Origin: Stenotrophomonas maltophilia
GTDB lineage: Bacteria; Pseudomonadota; Gammaproteobacteria; Xanthomonadales; Xanthomonadaceae
Direction: 5' to 3'
Assembly: GCA_002387845.1 (NCBI GenBank)
Contig: DGLB01000019.1
Coordinates: 6,197 to 13,719 of the forward strand
Length of the DNA stretch: 7,523 nt
Positions 1-5,555 of the stretch are shown here, piece by piece. The position numbers were made by a program, and so were the translations under genes. The notes beneath the pieces were generated by a model. That model was not told the origin of the DNA, ran no database searches, and was given only the letters and a program-made list of their open reading frames with translations. How positions within the stretch are numbered: the stretch's first letter is position 1; each line of letters begins with the position of its first letter.

Positions 1-60
1 CCCGCAAACCCACCCCGGCACGCCCAAACACGGGAACCGGTGAACCATCGGCTGTTCGCC

Positions 61-92
61 CAAAAGCAAAAGCGCCGGGCAGAGCCCGGCGC
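61..92 (-). terminator. Rho-independent terminator of the dapA-bamC transcript
   Basis: A perfect 9-bp G+C-rich stem (72-80 pairing with 84-92) closes a 3-base loop (81-83). Read on the minus strand, the stem is followed directly by TTTTGCTTTTG, a proper U-rich tail. It lies about 40 bases past the stop of the BamC-like gene, so it should end the dapA-bamC message. A second small stem (108-112 with 118-122, 5 bp) sits between stop and terminator. On the plus strand the stem has no T tract after it, so it looks one-directional. Bases 1-60 hold nothing else I can identify. Confidence 0.85.
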
Positions 93-129
93 CACGTAAA
101 TCGCACACTCCGATGAACGGAGGCAGAAA

Positions 130-645
130 TCAGGGTGCCAGCTTGGCCTTCAGTTCGGCCAGCAGCCTGGTCGGCGCCGGGCCGGTGGCCGGCAGGCCGC
201 GCGGGTCGACGGTGGAGATGTAGGCACCGGCTTCAACGGCGACCACGCGGACCAGGAAGTTGTTGTCTTCATAGGCCACGTCGTACGAGCCCAGCAGCTG
301 CGCCTTGCTGGCGATGGTCACGCCGGGGGTCGACTCCAGTGCCGCGCCTACCTTGGCGAACACCTCTTCCTTGCTGCCTGCCACGTTGAAGCCAGCGCCG
401 GCAGCGGCCCGGTCAGCCGCCGGGCCGGGGGCCGGACGGGCCGCCTGCGAGGCCAGCACCGGTACCTGCGCGGACGGGTTGCCCGGTGCATTCAGGTCCG
501 GCGGGACTTCCAGCGGACGCATTTCCGGGGCCATCGCGTAGTCACCCTTCGCACCCCGCTTGAAGCAGCCGGTCGTGCCCACCAGGGTGGCCGTGGCCAG
601 GATCGCGAAGGACAGCACGCGGATGGCGGAAACAGATTGACGCAT
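130..645 (-). CDS. bamC: BamC/NlpB-like outer-membrane lipoprotein, short form
   Basis: The 171-residue product starts with a lipoprotein signal: basic start, hydrophobic stretch at about residues 8-25, then TTGC with the lipidated cysteine at C27. The -3 residue is Thr rather than the usual Leu, so the lipobox is not ideal. Residues 44-54 read PLEVPPDLNAP, a motif typical of the N-terminal lasso of BamC, which binds BamD in the beta-barrel assembly machine. A Pro/Ala-rich linker (about 54-84) leads to one alpha/beta domain (about 88-171) ending in a LLAELKAKL helix, as in BamC domains. E. coli BamC is about twice as long (344 residues, two helix-grip domains), so one domain is absent here. 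The ATG has a good GGAG six bases upstream. It lies 29 bases after dapA, the same order as dapA-bamC in E. coli, so co-transcription is likely. The BamC name is inferred from motif, context and fold pattern. Confidence 0.75.
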   Translation of the reverse strand: MRQSVSAIRVLSFAILATATLVGTTGCFKRGAKGDYAMAPEMRPLEVPPDLNAPGNPSAQVPVLASQAARPAPGPAADRAAAGAGFNVAGSKEEVFAKVGAALESTPGVTIASKAQLLGSYDVAYEDNNFLVRVVAVEAGAYISTVDPRGLPATGPAPTRLLAELKAKLAP

Positions 646-674
646 GTGAATCTCCAGGTTCAGGCCACTGCGGT

Positions 675-1568
675 TCAGTGGCTGGAAAGTGCTTCAAGCG
701 CCCCGATGTCGGACGCCAGGTGTTCGGCTGCAGCATGGTGGGTCTCGGACAGCCGCAGCAGCGGCAGTCGCAGGCCATGGCCGATGCCGATCCGGTGCAG
801 CAGTTCCTTCACCGGAATCGGGTTCGGCTCCACCCCGCAGAAATCATGGAACGGGTCCAGACGGGCATTCCAGGACTCGGTCGCCTCACGCTCGCCGGCC
901 GCGGCCAGGTCGCACATGCGCCGGTAGGCCCCCGGCAGCGCGTTGGAACCCACCGAGATCAGGCCGTCGATGCCCGACAGAATGGAGCGCGCCGCCGTGC
1001 CATCGTCGCCACTGAGGATCACGAAGTCCGGCGAACGCAGCGCCAGCAGCGCCTGCACACGGCCGTTGTCGCCCACCGCTTCCTTGATGCCGACAATGTT
1101 CGGGTGGCTGGCCAGTTCCGCCACCGTCTCCGGCAGCATGTCCACCCCGGTACGGCCCGGCACGTTGTACAGAATGACCGGCAGGCCGCCCTGGTCGGCC
1201 ACCGCGCGGTAGTGCGCGATCAGCCCGGCCTGGGTCGGGCGCACGTACGGCGGCGTCACCACCAGCGCGTGAGTGGCTCCATTGGCCGCCGCGCGGCGGG
1301 GCTGCTCGATGGTTTTGGCGGTGCCCGACAGCCCGGTGCCGGCAATCACCGGTACGCGGCCGGCCACGGCTTTCACCGCGCTGCGCAGCAGCTGGTCATA
1401 TTCGTCGTCGGACAGGGTGGCCGCTTCGCCGGTGGAACCGGCCACCACGACCCCGTGAACGCCCCCCTCCAGCTGCAGGTGCAGCAGACGCTGCCAACCG
1501 TCGGGATCCAATGCGCCGTTGGCCTGGAAAGGCGTGGCCAGCGCGGTGATGAGACCGGAAAGAGACAA
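675..1568 (-). CDS. dapA: 4-hydroxy-tetrahydrodipicolinate synthase
   Basis: DapA condenses pyruvate with aspartate semialdehyde in the first committed step to diaminopimelate and lysine, in the cytosol. The 297-residue product is close to the E. coli length (292). Family residues are all visible: GSTGE at 44-48 (S45/T46 match the E. coli Thr pair), Y108 in TPPY, Y134 and R139 in YNVPGRT, and the Schiff-base lysine K162 in GIKEA. The reading frame stays open upstream to 1781, but homology begins at SLSGLITALATPF, so I place the start at a TTG (1566-1568). Only a weak GAG lies nine bases upstream. A longer start would run into gcvR and add sequence unlike the family. It is divergent from gcvR and followed by bamC on the same strand, the E. 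coli arrangement. I see no lysine riboswitch in the 160-base leader region. The function is secure; the start is less so. Confidence 0.96.
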   Translation of the reverse strand: MSLSGLITALATPFQANGALDPDGWQRLLHLQLEGGVHGVVVAGSTGEAATLSDDEYDQLLRSAVKAVAGRVPVIAGTGLSGTAKTIEQPRRAAANGATHALVVTPPYVRPTQAGLIAHYRAVADQGGLPVILYNVPGRTGVDMLPETVAELASHPNIVGIKEAVGDNGRVQALLALRSPDFVILSGDDGTAARSILSGIDGLISVGSNALPGAYRRMCDLAAAGEREATESWNARLDPFHDFCGVEPNPIPVKELLHRIGIGHGLRLPLLRLSETHHAAAEHLASDIGALEALSSH

Positions 1569-1630
1569 GGAACAATGCTCGGAAGAAGGGGAAAGGCAGG
1601 CCGCGCAGGTGCCGGCCGGATGCCTTCTGC

Positions 1631-1660
1631 ATGTTACTTGCGGGCCGAAAGCGCGGGCAA
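1631..1660 (-). promoter_or_regulatory. Candidate sigma70-type promoter for dapA
   Basis: On the minus strand TTGCCC (1660-1655) is separated by 18 bases from TAACAT (1636-1631), matching the -35 and -10 consensus at four of six positions each. A transcript from here would have a leader of about 55 bases before the proposed TTG start. It overlaps the opposing gcvR promoter candidate almost completely. This is a pattern match only, but the location is right. Confidence 0.4.
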
Positions 1661-1663
1661 GTA
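1635..1663. repeat. Inverted repeat in the dapA/gcvR divergent promoter region
   Basis: TACTTGC (1635-1641) and GCAAGTA (1657-1663) form a perfect 7-bp inverted repeat with 15 bases between. Each arm contributes to the -35 of one promoter candidate and touches the -10 of the other, so the site is centred between two face-to-face promoters. It could be a regulator site or simply the result of two opposing promoters with similar elements. Confidence 0.5.
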
Positions 1664-1667
1664 TGCT
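1638..1667 (+). promoter_or_regulatory. Candidate sigma70-type promoter for gcvR-bcp
   Basis: TTGCGG (1638-1643) and TATGCT (1662-1667) lie 18 bases apart, each matching four of six consensus positions. The leader to the proposed gcvR start would be about 55 bases. Two small, mutually exclusive hairpins fall in it: CGAACG/CGTTCG (1677-1682 with 1686-1691) and GTGCC/GGCAC (1682-1686 with 1691-1695). No known riboswitch is recognisable. Confidence 0.45.
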
Positions 1668-1728
1668 GGACTCCGGCGAACGTGCCGTTCGGCACCGTTC
1701 AGACTCACCCTGCATTACCGGAACCCCC

Positions 1729-2289
1729 TTGACCGACTCCACGCCGCGGCCCGCGCCGACCGAAAACCACCTCCTGATCAACGCCTATACGACGCATCCG
1801 GAGTCCCCCCTGCTGCCTGTGACCCGGCGCATTGCCGACAGTGGCTGCAATCTGGTCGATGCCCGCCTGGCCACCGTCGGCCGCGACGTCTCGGTGACCG
1901 CCCTGGCCACCGGCTCGTGGGACGCAGTGGCCAAGCTGGAAGCGATGCTGACCCGGCTGGAACGCGAGGAAGGCCTGAAGCTGGTGTGGTACCGCACCGG
2001 GGCCAAGCAGGCGCAGTCCAACCTGCTGCCCTACATCGTGGAAGTGATCGCCGCCGACAAGCCGGGCATCCTGTTCCAGCTGGCCGACTTCTTCGACCGC
2101 CAGGGCATCACCATCGAGAACCTGCAGAGCACGCGTTACCGCGCCATGCAGACCGGCGCGGAAATGTTCTCCGCGCAGGTCACCATCGGCGTGCCCGCCA
2201 ACATGCACATCGCCGCGTTGCGCGACGACTTCCTGGAATTCTGCGACCACCTGAACCTGGACGCGATCATGGACCCGATGAAGTTCTGA
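1729..2289 (+). CDS. gcvR: GcvR-type ACT-domain regulator of the glycine cleavage system
   Basis: The 186-residue product (E. coli GcvR is 190) has two ACT-like domains and no DNA-binding domain. The first spans about residues 15-85 (HLLINAYTTH, then LPVTRRIADSGCNLVDARLA), the second about 102-182, with DKPGILFQLADFFDRQGI at 110-127. In E. coli GcvR binds the activator GcvA and represses gcvTHP when glycine is low; the same role here is inferred. The frame is open back to 1519, which would overlap dapA. I choose the TTG at 1729, where family-like sequence begins, with GGA six bases upstream; an ATG at 1663 lies inside the promoter candidate and is less likely. The gene is divergent from dapA and 79 bases before bcp, as in E. 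coli, which strongly supports the identification. Confidence 0.88.
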   Translation: MTDSTPRPAPTENHLLINAYTTHPESPLLPVTRRIADSGCNLVDARLATVGRDVSVTALATGSWDAVAKLEAMLTRLEREEGLKLVWYRTGAKQAQSNLLPYIVEVIAADKPGILFQLADFFDRQGITIENLQSTRYRAMQTGAEMFSAQVTIGVPANMHIAALRDDFLEFCDHLNLDAIMDPMKF

Positions 2290-2293
2290 TTTT

Positions 2294-2316
2294 CGCGCGT
2301 TCGTCACGGACGCGCG
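2294..2316 (+). terminator. Hairpin after gcvR, possible weak terminator
   Basis: A 10-bp stem (2294-2303 with 2307-2316, one T-G wobble) closes a TCA loop just past the gcvR stop. The bases after it, GCGTTTC, are only weakly T-rich, so termination is likely partial. It may reduce read-through into bcp or protect the 3' end of the gcvR message. No clear separate bcp promoter is visible in the remaining 52 bases. Confidence 0.4.
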
Positions 2317-2368
2317 GCGTTTCATGCAGTTGTAGCAGTCGTACCCCAGGCTCCGGAACAAGGACCTC

Positions 2369-2848
2369 ATGAACAACGGCGACACCCTGGACAGCACCAC
2401 CCTCTCCCTGCCGCTGGCGCTTTCCGGCGGCGAACACACCACCCTCGGCGCCCTCGCCGGCCAGTGGCTGGTGCTGTACTTCTACCCCAAGGACAGCACC
2501 CCCGGGTGCACCACCGAAGGCATCGACTTCAACGCACTGCTGCCGAAATTCAAGCGCGCCGGCGCGCAGGTGTTCGGCGTCTCGCGCGACTCGGTGAAGT
2601 CGCACGACAATTTCTGCGCCAAGCAGGGCTTCAAGTTCCCGCTGATCAGCGACAGCGACGAGGCACTGTGCAACGCGTTCGACGTGATCAAGCTGAAGAA
2701 CATGTATGGCAAGCAGGTGCGCGGCATTGAACGCAGCACCTTCCTCATTTCGCCCGACAGTCGTATTGTGGAATCGTGGCGCAAGGTCAAAGTGGCCGGC
2801 CACGCAGAGTCCGTCCTTGAAGCCCTGAAGGCCGCGAAAACCCAGTGA
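2369..2848 (+). CDS. bcp: Thioredoxin-dependent peroxiredoxin, Bcp/PrxQ type
   Basis: This 159-residue cytosolic peroxiredoxin reduces hydrogen peroxide and organic hydroperoxides with thioredoxin as donor. The active-site motif YPKDSTPGCTTEG (39-51) places the peroxidatic cysteine at C47, with T44 and P45 in the conserved TPGC core. The resolving cysteine of E. coli Bcp, five residues on, is missing. Instead C83 lies in DNFCAKQGF, which fits the atypical two-cysteine type described for Xanthomonas campestris Bcp, where a disulfide joins Cys48 and Cys84. C101 is a further cysteine. The ATG is preceded by AAGGA four bases upstream. Length is normal for the family. It follows gcvR, as in E. coli, and a strong hairpin follows its stop. 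Identification is confident; the disulfide partner is inferred from position. Confidence 0.95.
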   Translation: MNNGDTLDSTTLSLPLALSGGEHTTLGALAGQWLVLYFYPKDSTPGCTTEGIDFNALLPKFKRAGAQVFGVSRDSVKSHDNFCAKQGFKFPLISDSDEALCNAFDVIKLKNMYGKQVRGIERSTFLISPDSRIVESWRKVKVAGHAESVLEALKAAKTQ

Positions 2849-2869
2849 GCTACCCGGCACCCCCCAATG

Positions 2870-2910
2870 GCCATCACCCTGCCCCGCAGGCCGTGATGGC
2901 TTGTCCCTGT
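2870..2910 (+). terminator. Stem-loop between bcp and phoH, probable terminator
   Basis: GCCATCAC (2870-2877) pairs with GTGATGGC (2893-2900), and inside it CCTGC (2878-2882) pairs with GCAGG (2886-2890) around a CCC loop, leaving a CC bulge (2891-2892). The 13-bp stem is followed by TTGTCCCTGTT, moderately T-rich. It starts 21 bases after the bcp stop and ends 30 bases before the phoH ATG. It probably terminates the gcvR-bcp message, but no obvious promoter fits between it and phoH, so some read-through, or a role in the phoH leader, is possible. Confidence 0.55.
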
Positions 2911-2919
2911 TCTGTCACC

Positions 2920-2924
2920 AGGAA
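2920..2924 (+). promoter_or_regulatory. Ribosome binding site that decides the phoH start
   Basis: AGGAA sits six bases before the ATG at 2931 but directly touches the ATG at 2925, so it supports 2931. A TTG at 2901, which gives the longest frame, lies at the foot of the preceding hairpin and has no such site. Confidence 0.6.
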
Positions 2925-2930
2925 ATGACG

Positions 2931-4328
2931 ATGACCCGAGGCAAGCGCATCTACGTTCTGGATACCAACGTGCTGATGCACGATCCAACCGCGCTGTTCA
3001 AATTCGAGGAGCATGATGTCTACCTGCCGATGCAGGTGATCGAAGAGCTGGACAACGGCAAGAAGGGCACCTCCGAAGCCAGCCGCAACGCGCGGCAGGT
3101 CAGCCGTTTCCTGAATGAACTGGTGGAAGCCTCGGGCCTGGACAACCTGGCCGAAGGCATTCCACTGCAGCGCCCGCACGGGCTGCAGCTGCGCGGCAAG
3201 CAGAGCGCCGGCAAGCTGCGCTTCCAGACCAGCCACTTCGAAGCCGGCAAGAGCTTCGGCGCGGTGATTCCGGACAACGCGATCCTTGGCGCGATCCTGG
3301 CGCTGAAGGAACAGACCCCGGAGATTCCGGTGGTGTTCGTGTCCAAGGACATCAACCTGCGGATCAAGGCCGCCATTGCCGGCATCGTGTCGGAAGACTA
3401 CGAGAACGACCGCGCGCTGGACGACTTCAGCCTGCTGTACACCGGTGCGACCCAGCTGCCGGAAGATTTCTGGAAGCAGCACACCGACGACCTGCGCAGC
3501 TGGAGCGACAAGGGGCGTACCACCTACGAGGTACGTGCCACCGAAAGCGAGGACTGGCACCCGAACCAGTACGTCTACCTGCCCGGTGACGATGAAGTTG
3601 AAATGCGCGTGGCCAAGGTCGAGGGCGAGAAGATCACCCTGTCACTGGTCAACGACTACCGTCACGGCAGCCACGCGGTGTGGGGAATCAGCGCGCGCAA
3701 CCGCGAGCAGAACTTCGCGTTGAACGCATTGATGGACCCGGAGATCGACTTCGTCACCCTGCTTGGCACCGCCGGCACCGGCAAGACCCTGTTGGCGCTG
3801 GCCGCCGGCCTGGCCCAGACCATGGACCAGCAGCGCTACCGCGAGATCATCATGACCCGCGCCACGGTCAGCGTGGGCGAGGACATCGGCTTCCTGCCCG
3901 GCACCGAAGAAGAAAAGATGACGCCGTGGATGGGCGCGCTGACCGACAATCTGGAAGTGCTGACCCAGCCGCAGGAAGGCGGGGCGTGGGGCCGCGCAGC
4001 CACCAATGACCTGCTGGCCAGCCGGATCAAGATCCGCTCGCTGAACTTCATGCGCGGGCGCACCTTCCTGTCGCGCTACCTGATCCTGGACGAGGCGCAG
4101 AACCTCACCCCCAAGCAGATGAAGACCCTGATCACCCGCGCCGGCCCCGGCACCAAGATCGTCTGCCTGGGCAACGTGGAGCAGATCGACACCCCGTACC
4201 TGACCGAAACCACCTCGGGCCTGACCTACGCGGTGGACCGTTTCAAGAACTGGCCGCACAGTGCGCACATCACCCTGCGCCGGGGCGAGCGTTCGCGCCT
4301 GGCCGACTACGCTTCGGAGGTGTTGTGA
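2931..4328 (+). CDS. PIN-PhoH family protein (YlaK/PhoH2-like), putative RNase with ATPase domain
   Basis: The 465-residue product joins two domains. Residues about 7-145 are a PIN nuclease domain: YVLDTNVLMHDP carries the first acidic residue (D11), E38/E39 lie in VIEELD, D115 in IPDNAILG and D140 in SKDINLRI, giving the acidic metal-binding set expected of an active PIN. After a linker, about 240-460 is a PhoH ATPase with Walker A GTAGTGKT (279-286, K285) and Walker B LILDEAQN (D387, E388). In mycobacteria PhoH2 proteins of this layout are reported to be RNA helicases and ribonucleases; COG1875 is named predicted ribonuclease. Activity here is inferred. All key residues look intact and length is normal. 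No small antitoxin-like gene precedes it, unlike the mycobacterial phoAT-phoH2 pair. Its stop overlaps the next start by four bases (GTGA), implying coupled translation with the lipoprotein gene. Confidence 0.92.
   Translation: MTRGKRIYVLDTNVLMHDPTALFKFEEHDVYLPMQVIEELDNGKKGTSEASRNARQVSRFLNELVEASGLDNLAEGIPLQRPHGLQLRGKQSAGKLRFQTSHFEAGKSFGAVIPDNAILGAILALKEQTPEIPVVFVSKDINLRIKAAIAGIVSEDYENDRALDDFSLLYTGATQLPEDFWKQHTDDLRSWSDKGRTTYEVRATESEDWHPNQYVYLPGDDEVEMRVAKVEGEKITLSLVNDYRHGSHAVWGISARNREQNFALNALMDPEIDFVTLLGTAGTGKTLLALAAGLAQTMDQQRYREIIMTRATVSVGEDIGFLPGTEEEKMTPWMGALTDNLEVLTQPQEGGAWGRAATNDLLASRIKIRSLNFMRGRTFLSRYLILDEAQNLTPKQMKTLITRAGPGTKIVCLGNVEQIDTPYLTETTSGLTYAVDRFKNWPHSAHITLRRGERSRLADYASEVL
4316..4320 (+). 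promoter_or_regulatory. Ribosome binding site supporting a GTG start
   Basis: GGAGG, coded within the last codons of the PIN-PhoH gene, lies four bases before the GTG at 4325. This near-perfect site supports the GTG start and the overlapping arrangement. Confidence 0.65.
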
Positions 4329-4831
4329 TCCGCACGTCACTCCGTGCCCTGCTGCCGCTGGCGCTCGCTGCGCTGGCGGCGGCCTGCACGCCTGCCAACA
4401 CCCGCCCGGGGGCCACGGTCCCCACGGCGGTCAAGACCGGCCAGTCGTGGGTGGTCACCCGCCCGCTGATTGCCGCCCAGGTGCTGGACACCTGTTCACG
4501 CCCTAGCCCCGGCCAACCCCCGGGGAGACTGGGGGGTTACTGGGCTCCCAGCCGCGCGCAGATCGAGCAGCTGGAAGCACGGCTGCCCACGCTGGAAGCG
4601 CAGATCCCCAAGGTGGTCGATTTCGACCGCCAGTACGTGGGGATCGAAGTGGATGGCCGGCAGCTGATCTACCTCAACGCCTTCCACCTGCCCGACCACA
4701 GCGAGATCGATCCGTCGCGTGAGGCGATCCGGGTCTGCGACGGCGGTGCACAGTTCTGGGGCGCGGTGTTCGACCCGGCCAGCGGCCAGTTTTCGGACGT
4801 GCAGTTCAACGGCCCGCCCGGCGGACGCTGA
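4325..4831 (+). CDS. Small putative lipoprotein of unknown function
   Basis: I do not recognise this 168-residue protein. It begins with a clear lipoprotein signal: R3 and R7, a Leu/Ala-rich stretch (8-20), then AAAC with the lipidated cysteine at C21. The mature part has two further cysteines, C57 in DTCSRPSP and C138 in RVCDGG, which could form a disulfide in the periplasm. Residues 73-98 look helical and mildly amphipathic (IEQLEARLPTLEAQIPKV). They are followed by a beta-rich segment (DRQYVGIEVDGRQLIYLNAF, 101-120). The GTG start is set by GGAGG four bases upstream and the 4-base overlap with the PIN-PhoH gene. A 7-bp inverted repeat (4515-4521 with 4532-4538) lies in the coding sequence for the Pro/Gly-rich segment 60-72. 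The gene sits between a cytosolic RNase-like protein and a membrane protein, so context does not reveal its job. Probably lineage-restricted. Confidence 0.85.
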   Translation: MIRTSLRALLPLALAALAAACTPANTRPGATVPTAVKTGQSWVVTRPLIAAQVLDTCSRPSPGQPPGRLGGYWAPSRAQIEQLEARLPTLEAQIPKVVDFDRQYVGIEVDGRQLIYLNAFHLPDHSEIDPSREAIRVCDGGAQFWGAVFDPASGQFSDVQFNGPPGGR

Positions 4832-4838
4832 TCCGGCC

Positions 4839-4865
4839 ATGAAACGCGCTGCTGCCGCAGCATGA
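4839..4865 (+). other. Possible 8-codon leader ORF before the DUF1275 gene
   Basis: An ATG at 4839 opens a frame reading MKRAAAAA that stops at TGA 4863-4865, overlapping the ATG of the next gene by four bases (ATGA). The DUF1275 start has no Shine-Dalgarno sequence of its own, so translation could be coupled through this mini-frame. Its own ribosome site is poor, and so short a frame easily arises by chance. Confidence 0.2.
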
Positions 4866-5533
4866 GCATCCGCCTGCCGACCTGGGTGTGGATCGGCGCG
4901 ATTGCGTTGTCGTGCGTGGCCGGCATGGTCAACGTGGTCGGCTTCCTCGGCTTCGAGCACCAGGCGGTCAGCCACATGACCGGCACCACCAGCCAACTGG
5001 GCATGGCGCTGGCGCAGGGCGACTGGCGCGTGGTCGGCCACCTGTGGGGCCTGCTGATCGCGTTCTGCCTGGGCGCGATGCTCAGCGGCATGATCGTGCA
5101 GGACAGCACCCTGCAGCTGGGCCGTCGCTATGGCGTGGTGCTGACGCTGGAGTCGTTGCTGCTGCTGGTGGCGATACCGCTGTTCCAGCGCCAGCAGATC
5201 TGGGGCGCGGTGGCCGCGGCGATGGCCTGCGGCCTGCAGAATGCGATGGCCACCACCTTCAGCGGCGCGGTGGTGCGCACCACCCACCTCAGCGGCATGT
5301 TCACCGACCTGGGCATCGGCCTGGGCCACCTGCTGCGCGGCCTGCCGCTGCCGATGCGGCGACTGACCCTGAGCGGACTGATCGTCAGCGGCTTCCTGGC
5401 CGGCGGCATCCTCGGCGCATGGCTGTTCATGCGCTGGCAGTACCTGGCATTGCTGGCCCCGGCGGCGCTGACCGGCATCACCGGGCTGGGCTACGTGCTG
5501 TACCGGCAGTGGACGCTGCTGCGCACGCGCTGA
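4862..5533 (+). CDS. DUF1275 (YoaK-type) integral membrane protein
   Basis: The 223-residue product has about six predicted membrane segments (roughly 9-29, 60-79, 90-107, 113-132, 168-190, 193-213), as expected for DUF1275, a family of inner-membrane proteins of unknown function. Family signatures are present in order: a GMVNVVGFLGF segment (21-31), SHMTGT (37-42), GLQNA (124-128) and RTTHLSGMFTDLG (139-151). The ATG has no ribosome site; the region before it codes only a possible 8-codon leader, and an internal start would remove part of the first membrane segment. It lies 30 bases after the lipoprotein gene and 22 before thiD, so it probably shares a transcript with them. A role in transport has been guessed for the family but nothing in this sequence tells the substrate. 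Confidence 0.9.
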   Translation: MSIRLPTWVWIGAIALSCVAGMVNVVGFLGFEHQAVSHMTGTTSQLGMALAQGDWRVVGHLWGLLIAFCLGAMLSGMIVQDSTLQLGRRYGVVLTLESLLLLVAIPLFQRQQIWGAVAAAMACGLQNAMATTFSGAVVRTTHLSGMFTDLGIGLGHLLRGLPLPMRRLTLSGLIVSGFLAGGILGAWLFMRWQYLALLAPAALTGITGLGYVLYRQWTLLRTR

Positions 5534-5543
5534 GCAAACACTG

Positions 5544-5549
5544 CACAAT
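5544..5549 (+). promoter_or_regulatory. Possible -10 element for a leaderless thiD transcript
   Basis: CACAAT, six bases before the thiD ATG, matches the -10 consensus at four of six positions and would start transcription at or beside the A of the ATG. No Shine-Dalgarno sequence precedes thiD, which fits a leaderless message. The -35 region (around 5519-5524, CTGCGC) is poor, so this is tentative; thiD may instead be read only from upstream. Confidence 0.3.
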
Positions 5550-5555
5550 CGCCGC

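Noticed and set aside
1569..1728. Lysine or glycine riboswitch in the dapA/gcvR gap
   Set aside because: Neither leader (about 55 bases) is long enough for a lysine riboswitch, and no tandem glycine-aptamer features are visible; only small hairpins occur.
678..2372. 564-codon open frame on the plus strand opposite dapA and running through gcvR
   Set aside because: Composition is Arg/Gly/Ala/His-rich with no domain, as expected of a shadow frame in G+C-rich DNA; it overlies two well-supported genes.
1705..2442. 245-codon minus-strand frame opposite gcvR
   Set aside because: Shadow of gcvR: Gln/Val/Gly-rich, no family features, overlaps a conserved ACT-domain gene throughout.
4515..4538. AACCCCC/GGGGGTT inverted repeat inside the lipoprotein gene as a mobile or REP-like element
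   Set aside because: It is in frame, codes an ordinary Pro/Gly stretch, is single-copy in the window and lacks the GTAG core of Stenotrophomonas REP-type repeats.
2931..4831. Toxin-antitoxin system formed by the PIN-PhoH protein and its overlapping neighbour
   Set aside because: The neighbour has a lipoprotein signal and would leave the cytosol, and no small gene precedes phoH, so an antitoxin role is not supported.
5534..5555. TPP riboswitch before thiD
   Set aside because: The gap is only 22 bases and has no CUGAGA-type core; the upstream coding sequence shows none either.
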